In this document: in pieces, positions 10,201 to 18,985 of the stretch
How positions within the stretch are numbered: position 1 is the first letter of the stretch
How the letters are laid out: every line of letters starts with the position of its first letter
DNA from: Ciona savignyi
Taxonomy: Eukaryota > Chordata > Ascidiacea > Phlebobranchia > Cionidae
Direction of reading: 5' to 3'
NCBI GenBank assembly: GCA_000149265.1
Contig: CH003126.1
Span: forward strand, 1,557,688 to 1,621,687
Length of the DNA stretch: 64,000 bases
Program-made: the position numbers and the translations under genes
The notes under the pieces: generated by a model
Seen by the model: only the letters and a program-made list of their open reading frames with translations
Databases searched by the model: none
Told to the model about the DNA's origin: nothing

Positions 10201-11871
10201 GAAAGCGCAACATGCAACCAACCGAAAGGTAGTTTTTTTCACTTTCTAATCGCGTGTGTCATTTACCAGGCTCAATTAATGATCAAAAAATTACTTGGTC
10301 AAGATCCTAGTTTACAATGTTATTATTAGGACTTGAACTGAGGCTTGAACATATCATGATTTTGTATCTTTACCATAAAACAAAACATTGTAACGGCTTT
10401 AACTATTGTGACGTGATCTGATTTAAAACAAATAAATCCTTAAATGTGGATATCCAGAACAGATGACATAGTATATCTCGTCGACAGTTGGGAAAAAAGG
10501 GAAATCCTCAGAATACCACGTGATAACAGTCGTGGACCCCATTGAATGTACTGTGGTGTATGATCTGGAGACATTGGTAGTACACCACCAAAAGGGCAGA
10601 AAAAAGGAAGAGGGAAAGAAGAAAAACTGCACACTAAAACTATTGAAACTAAATGTAACCCCGCCTCAAACACTGATCTCAACTCCAGTCCTAACACTTA
10701 TACTTTAACTTCAGTCCTTAAACTAACCATAATGTCATAATCTTCATTTTAGTGTGCAGTTTCCCTACTTCCCACTTTACCTTCTTATAGTTTTTTCCCA
10801 TTGGTATAGTTTTCTTCATTCAATAATTAAGCTATGTGTGTTGTGCAACGACATTTCGATTATATTTTAAAGTAATTAACAATTAACCTTTCAGACGATG
10901 AGCCGATAAGCAAAACCAACGTCCTTTACGGGGGATATGACCAGGAAGACAAAACCGGTACGTTTTACTGGGTTACATCACTACTTACTGCAACAACTAT
11001 ATTTATTAATTACATTTTACAAAGATTCTGTAGAAATGAAAGAAAACGTGCTCTACGGAAGAACATCGGGAAATGAAATTGGTAACGACTTTTAATTATG
11101 TGGATGGTAAACATTATATACCCAAACTAATTATAACGGGTTTGTTTAATAGTGCTAAAAGTGTGATAGGTTTTGTGTTTGAAACCAGTTACTTGATAAT
11201 CGCTGGCATCCTTGAGCAAAGCTCGACCAGAAAAACCTATAAGTGGTACTAAGAATAAATGACCCAGTTTTATTTGAAAATAATTCTACCTTGGAATGTG
11301 ACTCGATTTACAATACAGACAATTCTGGTAACTTGAACAAAAATTAACAAGCAATGTCTTTAGACTTTAGAGCATAATACGAAACACTGTAATAGTGTCA
11401 TGACTAATAACATGATCACAAGTTATGACAGACAACAATAAAAAATCTTTTGATAAAGATATCAACGATGACTATGTTGTATGGCGCGGACAGCGAAGAA
11501 CACGGACAATCGTGAGAGTATCATGTGCCGACAGTCTAGTGACTTAAGTTGTTGTACTGTACAGTATCGGCTAGCGACGTTACTATATTTTTATGTAAGC
11601 CATTACACCATTAAGTTAAGCAGAGGTTTGCTAAGTGTCTTTGCCCAACAATATAGCTTAAATTTAGGTTCCGAAGCGGCCGAAACAAAAGAGAACATCT
11701 TGTACGGGCCCTCGGTAAAAAAACAGGAACGTAAAGCATGGCCGTAACCTTTACTCGGAAATTGAAGAGGTAAAAGTTCACAAAAACGCATCTGAAGAAC
11801 TAAAGAAAAGTGTCAAGTTATCCAAAGAAACCCCTGAGGACAGCAACGGTTATACTTTGGTAGAAATTTGA
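1231..11871 (+). CDS. C-type lectin type I membrane receptor with an amplified NxxY tail
   Basis: Exons: 1231-1441, 1927-2148, 2228-2392, 2740-2851, 3409-3461, 3853-3912, five two-exon cassettes (5502-5564/5641-5688, 8467-8529/8606-8653, 8972-9034/9111-9158, 9488-9550/9627-9674, 10895-10957/11034-11081) and a terminal exon from 11668. All junctions are GT-AG and the phases agree. The protein starts with a signal peptide (MKLCLVILLCC...), then one C-type lectin domain (residues about 20-145) with the four canonical cysteines (AERKC, NENC, DTRC, YICQ). No EPN or QPD sugar-binding triplet is visible. A Ser/Thr-rich stalk (exon 3) and one transmembrane helix (exon 4, IYIAAGVGGLVFIFAVLGMI) follow. 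The tail repeats N-[V/I]-L-Y about twelve times, which fits the NxxY form of PTB-binding or endocytic motifs. As read, the protein ends at the TAA at 11745-11747 (485 aa); with one A fewer at 11717-11723 it runs to 11869-11871 (526 aa) and gains NLYSEI and GYTLVEI. A poly(A) signal lies at 12475-12480. The ectodomain is secure; linking it to the exon array is inferred from phase and order. Its ligand is unknown. Confidence 0.75.
1488..1545 (+). repeat. Broken copy of the exon 2 splice acceptor region
   Basis: Positions 1488-1532 resemble 1908-1940, the end of intron 1 plus the first 13 nt of exon 2 (ATAAGCCCTTCGG). In the upstream copy the acceptor reads AACCG instead of AACAG, so it cannot act as a normal 3' splice site. 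A direct repeat, tatgcgttagtat, brackets it at about 1480 and 1533. A SINE sits between the two copies. Confidence 0.6.
1555..1900 (+). mobile_element. tRNA-headed SINE (family A) in lectin intron 1
   Basis: This is a near full-length copy of the window's main SINE. It has a tRNA-like head (cccgatggtctagcggttaa, then ggttgcaggtgcgaaac as a B-box-like block), a conserved body (ggcaaggcac, aacccagcggattaatggg, tgatctgacgattgcccg) and a tail of tatcct units. The 3' part, cggggataaacatgaatatcct, is duplicated in this copy. Confidence 0.9.
2396..2700 (+). repeat. Minisatellite in lectin intron 3
   Basis: The unit acaaagtttaaatacagttaa occurs about five times with substitutions. It is interleaved with three copies of a second unit, ggcagatttgcaaacgagtc (near 2457, 2492 and, with changes, 2668). 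It lies within the intron between the stalk exon and the transmembrane exon. Confidence 0.75.
2853..2877 (+). promoter_or_regulatory. Alternative stop and intronic poly(A) signal for a short-tail isoform
   Basis: Exon 4 ends with the donor AG|GTAATT. If that intron is kept, the frame reads CRR and stops at TAA 2853-2855, directly after the transmembrane helix. An AATAAA follows at 2872-2877. This would give a receptor with almost no cytoplasmic tail. The signals are visible, but use of the isoform is inferred. Confidence 0.45.
3139..3355 (-). mobile_element. SINE family A, partial, reverse orientation
   Basis: This is the reverse complement of the family A body and 3' end (tttatccccgtgaatgg, caatcgtcagatcacc, gggttaccggagctattgca). 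The tRNA-like head is missing. It sits in the intron between the transmembrane exon and the juxtamembrane exon of the lectin receptor. Confidence 0.85.
3536..3672 (+). mobile_element. SINE family A, 3' fragment
   Basis: The copy starts mid-body (tgtctatcataatatacaac), continues through ggtgatctgacgattgccc and ends in atcctatcctatcct. It is 5'-truncated and lies just before the founder NVLYG exon at 3853-3912. Confidence 0.8.
4237..5131. mobile_element. 895-bp DNA transposon-like element with TA flanks
   Basis: The left end (ggggaaaagtgggtaaaatg...) and right end (...cattttacccactcttcccc) are inverted repeats of about 25 bp, and TA flanks both ends. The equivalent intron segments at about 8092 and 10517 have no such insert, which supports the boundaries. 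No long ORF is present, so it is a non-autonomous element. The TA flank suggests a Tc1/mariner-like mobiliser, but the superfamily is not proven. Confidence 0.7.
5195..5420. mobile_element. Small MITE, copy in exon-cassette unit 1
   Basis: A gggagaaagaaggaagtagg-type end and a ccctacttcccactttccc-type end form imperfect inverted repeats around a short core. The same element is at about 8160-8370 and 10580-10790, where it was copied along with the exon cassettes. Independent copies are at 55505-55675 and 60024-60231. Confidence 0.6.
5502..5688 (+). repeat. Tail exon cassette 1 (187 bp)
   Basis: A 63-nt exon (DDKAISKTNVLYGGYDQEDK), a 76-nt intron and a 48-nt exon (EMKENVLYGKTSGNKI). Both exons are phase 1 at both ends, so they can be skipped or added without breaking the frame. 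Confidence 0.85.
5881..7440. mobile_element. About 1.56-kb composite insertion in the cassette array
   Basis: Comparing 5690-5881 with 9675-9868 shows that the host intron continues directly into tgaatctacc in the other copy. Here that junction is split by about 1.56 kb. The insert starts ctagagagtgtcaaccacg, carries 337-bp tandem repeats and a poly(A)-rich stretch, and ends in a hairpin (gtcccaatt ttt caattgggac). The head matches the repeat near 880-980 (reverse) and 62680. A non-autonomous Helitron-like origin is possible, but canonical termini are absent. Confidence 0.5.
6190..7340 (+). repeat. 337-bp tandem repeat, about 3.5 units
   Basis: The palindromic landmark ggggaattcccc recurs near 6196, 6531, 6869 and 7207, a period of about 335-338 bp. 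Each unit also carries agaccatgttgtctaacaaa, atgccatgcctgtcacaatcatg and a ccacaaaaagctaa-type string. The first unit is the most diverged. No convincing coding frame is present. Confidence 0.85.
7438..8690 (+). repeat. Duplicated block, left copy (pairs with 9866-11115)
   Basis: This 1.25-kb block starts at atgaatctaccttggaatg, includes a MITE copy and exon cassette 2 (8467-8653), and is nearly identical to 9866-11115. A third, truncated copy of its start is at about 11280-11395. It shows that the tail exons grew by segmental tandem duplication. Confidence 0.85.
8467..8653 (+). repeat. Tail exon cassette 2 (187 bp)
   Basis: A 63-nt exon with NVLYEGYDQ, where Gly after the first Tyr is replaced by Glu, then a 76-nt intron and a 48-nt exon with ENVLYGRTS. 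Phase 1 at both outer ends. Confidence 0.85.
8972..9158 (+). repeat. Tail exon cassette 3 (187 bp)
   Basis: A 63-nt exon with NVLYGGFDQ, in which the second tyrosine is Phe, then a 76-nt intron and a 48-nt exon with ENVLYGRTS. It starts 505 bp after cassette 2. Confidence 0.85.
9488..9674 (+). repeat. Tail exon cassette 4 (187 bp)
   Basis: A 63-nt exon with NVLYGGYGQ, then a 76-nt intron and a 48-nt exon with ENVLYGKTS. It starts 516 bp after cassette 3. The downstream intron (9675-9868) is nearly identical to that after cassette 1. Confidence 0.85.
9866..11115 (+). repeat. Duplicated block, right copy (pairs with 7438-8690)
   Basis: Nearly base-for-base match to 7438-8690, including the embedded MITE and a complete exon cassette. 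The few differences are substitutions and 1-2 nt indels, so the duplication is recent or homogenised. Confidence 0.85.
10895..11081 (+). repeat. Tail exon cassette 5 (187 bp)
   Basis: A 63-nt exon with NVLYGGYDQ, a 76-nt intron and a 48-nt exon with ENVLYGRTS. It is the last cassette before the terminal exon at 11668. The second donor is GTAACG rather than GTAATG. Confidence 0.85.
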
Positions 11872-13917
11872 TGCACTTTAAATATTAAAAGTTTCGCTCC
11901 GAATTCTACTTATATACTGTTTATCGACAAAATCAAACGCTGTGTGACATTGTTAAATTATGCATTTAGACATTTTATTAGTCCATATATATTTGTAACA
12001 GCATTTTCTGCATTGTAGCCTATAATATTACAGTTGAAGTGACTGGCGCAGTAATTACGCATCTAATTTTCCTTCTGTCGTGTGTTAATTTTAATGTACA
12101 AAAAATATTTAACGTAACCTACTGAGTAAAGCGTATTTAAAAGCTTAAAGTTTTTCAAGTAACATTTTTTTTAATTAGTCAAGGCTGTCACGATGACCAC
12201 AATGGAAAATTTATAGAGGATACGAAAATTTTATAAAGGATAAAATATGGAAACTGCTGTTGTGCTATTTTACCACCCTACACTTACCAATGTATATCAC
12301 ATAAAATTAGCCAACGCATCTAAAAGTGTTAATTGTAGTTTTTTCCTGTTATTACGGGCATTTAAATGGGCATTTAACCAATTATTCTCTATGTATATCC
12401 AGTGACCTAACGGAAAGACTATGACACTCAAAATCATGATATAGAATGACTTAGCCTACATTTTACAACTTAATAATAAAGCTTTAATCTGCAACCTGGT
12501 TAATGGGCCGAATGATCAAAACTCATTATGAAAGTATAAATGTTTAAACAATTTATAAACAAATAAGTTTCTAGCGTAAAAGCATTTGGGCCTACAACAA
12601 GTAACTCCTTTACATAATGGCGTTTAACACAAGGCCAATTGTCAGATCACCTAGCGCCCACCGTCGGGTTACCGAAGATTTTGCAATTTGTTGGGTATGA
12701 CAAGCATTTGTCTGGTAATAGATACGGAAATTATTTTTGGCAAACTTACATAGTAGACTATCTTAATACAAATTGTTTAGTATAAAAATCTGATTAAATG
12801 ATAAATATTTAAAATACAAATTGTTATTTGCTATATTTAAGATAACTTCAGATTGAATTTGCATTGAGTGTGTTATAAAAAATAAAGAACTAATTTTGCA
12901 AATTTTAGATAATTGTATTTCATTTGAAAAATCTTAATGGATAAGCCGTTTTCTAAATAACTTCGTTTATATCTAATCTGGCCTTTACCATGAATCTAAA
13001 ATGCCGGTATCACAGATACCTGGATTATTAAGTAATCATTGTCGTAATCAGAACTCGCGGTATGTTCAACACGATCTGGAAAAGATTTTTCGCCCTAGGC
13101 TACTGTTCGAGGTCGTACGAGACCGTACGATACCTGATGAGGCTTACAACATGACGTAGAAGATTTTTTTGACGTACAAACACTTTCTGGTTTACAACAG
13201 TGCGTTAAATTGGTTGAGATTGTTAATTTTTAGATCGTAACCATGGTAATATTATTCAGTTCACCTAGAAAATGTAAAATGTGGTACCGTTATTTGTTTT
13301 TATACTGACTAATTAATTTGTTATAAAATTATAAAATAAAAAGTAACGTACCTATTGGTCAAGTATGAAAAGAAGTTTATATCTATAGATCAACATTCTT
13401 AGTTTGATGGTGCGGCGGTGTACCAAATTAAGTGCCCATCGTTAGGTTTCAGAGTTGTTTTTTTCAGCTGTCAATTAGGACAGCTTTGTGCGATGATCTC
13501 TGTTTATCCGTAGCAGTGGGAAAACGCAGGAACGTTGTAAAATTGGGTACCAAAGCTATTGTCTGTTACGATATAGAATGCAGCGTACCAGTAGAATATG
13601 TCTACAAATCCTATTTGTTTGTATCGCACGAAATTAAGCTCACCAAACTGGTAACGGATTTACGGTTGGGGAGTTTCGTTTTCAAACTCGATTATAATCG
13701 TTTTTAAATGCTTACGTTGTAGTTGTTTTTACATTTTAAGGATTTCATATAAACTAGTACCGAGTAAGCTATTTTATATTGCGTCATTATCTTTATGTTT
13801 TATATTTTTAAGCAGGCAAAAAATATTTATTAGTTGATTAAATTTGGCAAGTTCTGGAAATAATAATTATGGAATATTGTTAAACTTACCATAACGGGAG
13901 GAACTAGTGTCTAAAAA
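11872..13917. other. Intergenic, lectin receptor to Kelch gene
   Basis: The first part is the likely 3' UTR of the lectin receptor, with AATAAA at 12475-12480. Positions 12622-12700 hold a reverse fragment of SINE family A (caattgtcagatcacc, cgtcgggttaccg). The remainder is AT-rich. An open frame at about 13432-13707 has no recognisable domain. The promoter and any 5' UTR exon of the Kelch gene must lie here, but I cannot place them. Confidence 0.6.
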
Positions 13918-15822
13918 ATGGAGAGTGACACAAACTTTCCAAATCTTCACCCTCCATCCTATGAAGTGGGGGACTCAGCAGAATCTCCAACCTCACCAGT
14001 CGCTGTGGTGGTTACAAGTGATGGCAGACAATATTGCTGCGATTCGCATGAAGCATCAGTCCTTAAAGGATTAAATGATCTACGAAAATGTACTTCTTTA
14101 TGTGATGTGCATCTCATTGTGGAAGGCGAGAAGTTCAGTGTGCATCGTTCTGTTTTGGCATCGTGCAGTCCATATTTTCGGTCGATGTTCACATCCGAAA
14201 TGAAGGAACAAAACCAAGACACCATTGAACTTCATGGCTTTAGTGCCGTCGGATTAAGAGCTGTATTGGATTACATTTACACCTCAAACGTTTATCTTAC
14301 AGTGCAAAATATGCAAGATATATTATCGGCCGCAAACCATTTGCAGATATTATCTGTTGTGAAGTTTTGCTGTGAATTTTTGCAGTCTGAAATTTCTGCA
14401 CAAAACTGCGTCGAAATCAGCAAAATTGCTAAGTTTTTTAACTTAACAGATGTTGAAGACTGTGTCCGGGCGTTTATACTTGCCAATTTTACTCAATTCG
14501 TTAGAACCGATGAGTTTTTGAAGCTTTCAGAGGCAGATATTTGTGCATTGTTGGCAAGTAACAATATTCGTGGTCACTCCGAGCTTGAATTATTTGAAGC
14601 AGCCAATCGTTGGCTTTTGTATGAGGCTGCCAGAGCGGGTTCAGTTTTTTTTGTAATGCAGCACATTCGTTTTCCTCTTATATCTCCTGATGACCTGGAT
14701 GAAAAAGTGCAGTCTGTGCATTATATGCAAACTGATTCCGATTGCATGAAGCTGCTGTTTGAAGCTACAAAATATCACATGTTGCCCCATAAACAACCAC
14801 TGGTGCAGTCGTCACGGATGCAAGTGCGCTCAATAATGCCGTGCTTGGTTGCGATAGGTGGAAAGGAATCCACAAATCATGTTTCAAGAGAAGTTCAGCT
14901 GTTTAACAGAGAAGCAAGCCACTGGCTCCATTTGGGCGAGATGGATTTGCCAGCGTATTGTCATTGTGTTGCTGTGCTCAATGACTTTTTATATGTTGTG
15001 GGAGGTCAAGAGATGTTTGATAACAATGGTAGCACAGCAATGTCAAATGTCTATAGATACGATCCCCGGTTTAACCAGTGGTTAAAAATGAAGAACATGC
15101 TTGAGACGAGAACAGACTTCCACGTCAGCGCAATTGATGGCCATCTGTATGCAATCGCTGGTCGAAACCACACTGGCCCTCTTAGCTCGGCTGAGAGATA
15201 CAGAGTTGACCGCGACAAATGGGAGCCGATTGCCGAACTTCCACATGCTGTGTGTGCTCATTCTGGTGCCCCGTGTTGTGGACAGATGTACATAGCGGGT
15301 GGGTTTGCCTCAGATGGTTTCCAGCGAGAAGTTTACTGCTACCACCCGAAGGAAAACAAATGGGAACCGAAACCAAAACTGAAAACGGAGAGGGGTCTAC
15401 ATTGCATGGTGGACTATAAGCAGCGGCTGTACTGCATTGGAGGAAACAACAAGACGAACGGTGCACGGCGTGACGTTCTGAGTACTGAAATGTTCGACAT
15501 AAATTCCGAGCAGTGGACTGAGGTCGCCCCACTTTTCGCTGGTCAGAGTGAAGCAGGAGCTGCTGTTGTGGATGGGAAAATCTATGTGGTGGGAGGCCAC
15601 ACATGGAGAGAAAGGAAAGATGTCAGAACTGTGGCTTGCTACGACCCTGAGCGGGATACATGGGAAAAGGCGACCGATTTTCCCGAACCGCTAACAAGCG
15701 TGTCATGCTGTGCATTACGCATCCCAGCCACCCTGCTATCGGAATTACCTCTCCAACAACCCAGGCGGTTAAACAACAGCAACGATAACATACAAGCTGA
15801 TGAAGATATAGACATGAGCTGA
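13918..15822 (+). CDS. BTB-BACK-Kelch protein, KLHL9/13/26-like
   Basis: A 634-aa protein from one uninterrupted exon. The start is supported by an in-frame TAA six bases upstream. Domains: BTB (about 50-155, with CDVHLIVEG and HRSVLASCSPYF), BACK (about 160-270, with the FLKLSE and ELELFEAANRWL blocks) and six Kelch repeats (about 305-600), most with a GG pair plus the usual Tyr and Trp (YVVGG, YIAGG, YCIGG, YVVGG). Proteins of this family are substrate adaptors of CUL3 ubiquitin ligases; BTB binds CUL3 and the Kelch propeller binds the substrate. From memory, the run from IRFPLISP to the first Kelch blade is closest to vertebrate KLHL9/KLHL13, with KLHL26 also similar. The substrate is unknown. 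An AATAAA at 15960-15965 is a plausible poly(A) signal. Confidence 0.97.
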   Translation: MESDTNFPNLHPPSYEVGDSAESPTSPVAVVVTSDGRQYCCDSHEASVLKGLNDLRKCTSLCDVHLIVEGEKFSVHRSVLASCSPYFRSMFTSEMKEQNQDTIELHGFSAVGLRAVLDYIYTSNVYLTVQNMQDILSAANHLQILSVVKFCCEFLQSEISAQNCVEISKIAKFFNLTDVEDCVRAFILANFTQFVRTDEFLKLSEADICALLASNNIRGHSELELFEAANRWLLYEAARAGSVFFVMQHIRFPLISPDDLDEKVQSVHYMQTDSDCMKLLFEATKYHMLPHKQPLVQSSRMQVRSIMPCLVAIGGKESTNHVSREVQLFNREASHWLHLGEMDLPAYCHCVAVLNDFLYVVGGQEMFDNNGSTAMSNVYRYDPRFNQWLKMKNMLETRTDFHVSAIDGHLYAIAGRNHTGPLSSAERYRVDRDKWEPIAELPHAVCAHSGAPCCGQMYIAGGFASDGFQREVYCYHPKENKWEPKPKLKTERGLHCMVDYKQRLYCIGGNNKTNGARRDVLSTEMFDINSEQWTEVAPLFAGQSEAGAAVVDGKIYVVGGHTWRERKDVRTVACYDPERDTWEKATDFPEPLTSVSCCALRIPATLLSELPLQQPRRLNNSNDNIQADEDIDMS

Positions 15823-15959
15823 AGGTCGTTACAAATGAAATCAATACCAGTAGTAAGATATAGTTTTTCCAAAATTTTCTAATTTTAAAGCCGACATCTA
15901 TAATTTTTATTAAGTGGAAAAATGGTGAAGTGATGTGGATGGACTCGTTACTATATCTT

Positions 15960-15965
15960 AATAAA
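15960..15965 (+). terminator. Poly(A) signal of the Kelch gene
   Basis: AATAAA about 138 nt after the TGA stop codon, giving a short 3' UTR. Confidence 0.6.
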
Positions 15966-17100
15966 CTCGGTATTTTCAGTTGGTGTTTTTTCACAAAATC
16001 ATAGTTTAAAAATTTATATTAACTTTGCTGTGTTTTGTTTTATTATACAAACAAGTATAATGTATTTTTTTACTGAAAACCAAATGCCGCTAACAAAAAA
16101 GTATCCGATTAATTATACATCATATTTGAAAAGCTGGAAGAACTTTTCCTAACACTGACAAAGTTAAAAATTTACTTCGAATTAATTTGATTTCTTAGTT
16201 ATTGTTCAAAAAACTTTTGTGTTTTTTTTAAAACAGATTTTCTTCCGTTAATGGGTGTAAAACTTTTTTAAACCTGTAAGGTGAAACACTTAAGTTATTG
16301 ATATTGCCTATATGTCATTCAAGATGGGTAGGGTTAGTGTTTACTTTAAATACTGTTGACCATCATTGCTAGATCAAGCAAAAAGCAATTAAAGTATTTT
16401 GGCTCCAAAGATTTTATTATTCTGCTGTAGAGATATTGTTTGGTTGATTGCTTCATACGTATATGTCGCACATTTTTCAACATAAAATATTGTATTGGGT
16501 TGCCTTTAATATATTTATCTAAGGATAAGAGCAAGAAAATTATCGTTGTTTGATCTTTGTTCCAGTTTATTATATGCATTTTATATTATTTGAGCTGTTT
16601 ACTGAATTGTAAAAAGAAAATTGGTGATATTTCTCTACTGACACTGGCCACAAATAACAATATGCATGGCTAACAAAGTGGGTTCCCCTGTCTGGTGGTC
16701 TACCAATCACCAAGCTTTGGAATCTATCTTTTTTAACTGTTTAACCAAACTTACGCTCACAGTTCATAAGTATTTTTGGACATTTAATTGGCAAATTTTA
16801 TAGCAACGCACAAGAAATGCATTCTATATTTTTTCATTAGCAATCTTACTTAATGGGAATGGAGGTCGATTTCAGTTACTAAATAACAATTTCAAATATC
16901 CAAAATAACATTATTCTCTACTAACAAAACAATTCAACGCAGTTTAAAATTTTTCATAAAATTTTCAGTGAATATGCTTGGTTGATCTAATTTTTCACAA
17001 TGTTTTCAGTTTTCCCCATTTATAAGTTACGCTTGGTAATAAAATTGCTACTCTAATTGGTTTGTTTTTAAAAACAGATACAAGTACACTGATCTTAAAA
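15966..17100. other. AT-rich intergenic stretch
   Basis: I see no gene, recognised repeat or RNA here. It is AT-rich with frequent T and A runs, and all frames are short and without domains. Confidence 0.6.
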
Positions 17101-17111
17101 GTTTATTATAC

Positions 17112-17392
17112 GGCCGGTTAGCCTAGCGGTTAAGTGCGTCGCCTTTCAATCGAAAGGTTGCAGGTGCGGAACTGGTCGCTAGCTAGTCGGTTGTATCTTT
17201 GGGCAAGGCACTTTACGGACATTGCCTGAACCCAGCGGATTGATGGGTTTAACCAAATTAAAGGAACGTGTCTATCATATACAACACACTGAAATAGCTC
17301 CGGTAACCCGACGACGGGCGCGAGGTGATCTGACGATCACCCTTGTGTTAACCCCCTTGTGGGATAAACATGAATATTCCTATCCTATTGCA
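17112..17392 (+). mobile_element. SINE family A
   Basis: Near full-length copy from ggccggttagcctagcggttaa through the body to a short tail, with a small deletion before the tail (cccccttgtgggataaacatg). Confidence 0.9.
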
Positions 17393-17756
17393 CTTCGATG
17401 TAGTTGCAAAACATAATGAGGGAGAAATGACACATAATTCATATCCTAAAATCATATACCGGTATTAAAAATAATATTTGGAAAGTAATAGTTTTTATTT
17501 ATTTAAACTAATATTTGTCATTTTCTCCCTTTTAAGAGAATAAGACAGACAGGTTGGCAAACAAACTATCTCAGACGTTATTTGCAGGTAGGCTATCGTT
17601 ATCTGTCAGTTAAAATTGCAACAATGACACTGCTGTGCTACCGCCGCTCTATAGGTGTTTCTTAGTAATTTTACTATTATGATTTAAGAACAGTTGAATT
17701 CGCACTTGGATAATAAAACCTTAGTTTAAAAGTTTTCTAATAGTTAGCTTTTTAAG

Positions 17757-18012
17757 CTAAGGATAGAATGAGATATTCAAGTTTATCCACGTGAATGGGA
17801 AAACTTAACACACGGGCAATCGTCAGATCACCCTTCGCCCACCGTCGGGTTCTCGGAGCTATCGTAGTGTGCTGTGTATGATTCAGACGTTCCTTTAATT
17901 TAGTAGAACAAATTAATCCGCTGGGTTCAGGCAATTTCCGTTAAGTGCCTTGACCAAGGACACAACCGACTAGTTAGCGACCAGTTCAGAACCTGCAATC
18001 TTTCAGTTGAAA
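17757..18012 (-). mobile_element. SINE family A, reverse
   Basis: Reverse-complement copy running from the tail side (tttatccacgtgaatggg) to the head side (gcgaccagttcagaacctgc), without the first tRNA-like bases. Confidence 0.85.
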
Positions 18013-18336
18013 TGATTTACACTAAAAAAATGATAATAAAAATACTGCTTAACTGTATTTACCAGAACCGATTCCATCGCTAAGCAATTTAAAAGGCACC
18101 GAGGTTGATAAAAAGAAATATTGCACTTTCGAATTAAGCTAAAACTATCACCAGTAACTCCATGTACGAATATTTCCTTGAATATTTTTCCTCATGGGTT
18201 AAGTGTTATTAATAAAGGGTTGTCGAAGTGGGGAACTGTTCAATCCGTATAACTTTGCCTGCTTAATATTGAAATGCCACCGCCAAAGGCGTATTTATTT
18301 GTCGCCTTTAAGCAGAACGCAATTAAAATATATCCG

Positions 18337-18642
18337 TCCGGCCCGATGGTCTAGCGGTTAAGTGCGACGCTTTTCAATCGAAAGGTTGCAGGTGCGAAAC
18401 TGGTCGCTAGCTAGTCGGTTGTGTCCTTGGGCAAGGCACTTTACGGACATTGCCTGAACCCAGCGGATTAATGGGTTCTACCAAATTGAAGGAACGTGTC
18501 TATCATATACAACACACTGCAATAGCTCCGGTAACCCGACGATGGGCGCGAGGTGATCTGACGATTGCCCGTGTGATAACCCCTGGGGTTTTCCCATTCA
18601 CGGGGATAAACATGAATATCCTATCCTATCCTATCCTAAATT
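18337..18642 (+). mobile_element. SINE family A, best-preserved copy
   Basis: Full copy of about 305 bp: ccggcccgatggtctagcgg head, complete body and a tail of three or four tatcc units. It closely matches the copy at 1555-1900 and is a good reference for the family. Confidence 0.92.
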
Positions 18643-18649
18643 TTAAATT

Positions 18650-18765
18650 GTAATGTCGTGTGGCCGAATGGTTAACGCGACCGATAAATATACCGACCTA
18701 TACAAAAACGGTCTTGGTCACAAGCCCATCTCGGGTTCAAAACTTGTCTCAGTAAAAAAAATTAA
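18650..18765 (+). mobile_element. Second tRNA-derived SINE (family B)
   Basis: It begins gtcgtgtggccgaatggtta, like the 5' half of a serine- or leucine-type tRNA, and carries gggttcaaaac as the B-box block, then an A-rich tail. Related pieces occur at 22740-22800, 23935-24010 and, reversed, 27165-27262. There is no foldable acceptor stem, so it is not a tRNA gene. Confidence 0.65.
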
Positions 18766-18835
18766 AGTGTAATATATTTCTCTTTTGATAATGTGAGAAT
18801 AATCACATTGATTATCGTTAGATTAGCTCGTACTC

Positions 18836-18985
18836 ATAGTCGCGTTACCGAAGCTTCTTTAGTTTCAGTAGGACCTATTAATCCGCTGGATTCAGGCGAT
18901 GTCTGCTATCCTACCAAAGGACACATCTGATTATATAGCGATCAGTTTTGAACCTGCAACTCTCCCGTTTAAACGGTACGCACGC
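18836..18985 (-). mobile_element. SINE family A, old degraded copy, reverse
   Basis: Recognisable blocks are gttaccgaagct, ttaatccgctggattcaggc, aaggacacatctg and gcgatcagttttgaacctgc, with many substitutions. Confidence 0.7.

Noticed and set aside
11481-11747. A separate 88-aa gene
   Set aside because: Its first part is intron sequence; from 11668 it is the terminal exon of the lectin receptor, with an acceptor and the same phase as the cassettes.
13432-13707. 91-codon open frame upstream of the Kelch gene
   Set aside because: No domain, no good initiation context and no splice signal linking it to the Kelch exon in frame.
17112-17190. tRNA gene candidates in the SINE heads (this and all family A and B copies)
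   Set aside because: They have A- and B-box-like blocks but no complete cloverleaf or acceptor stem, and each is followed by the SINE body.
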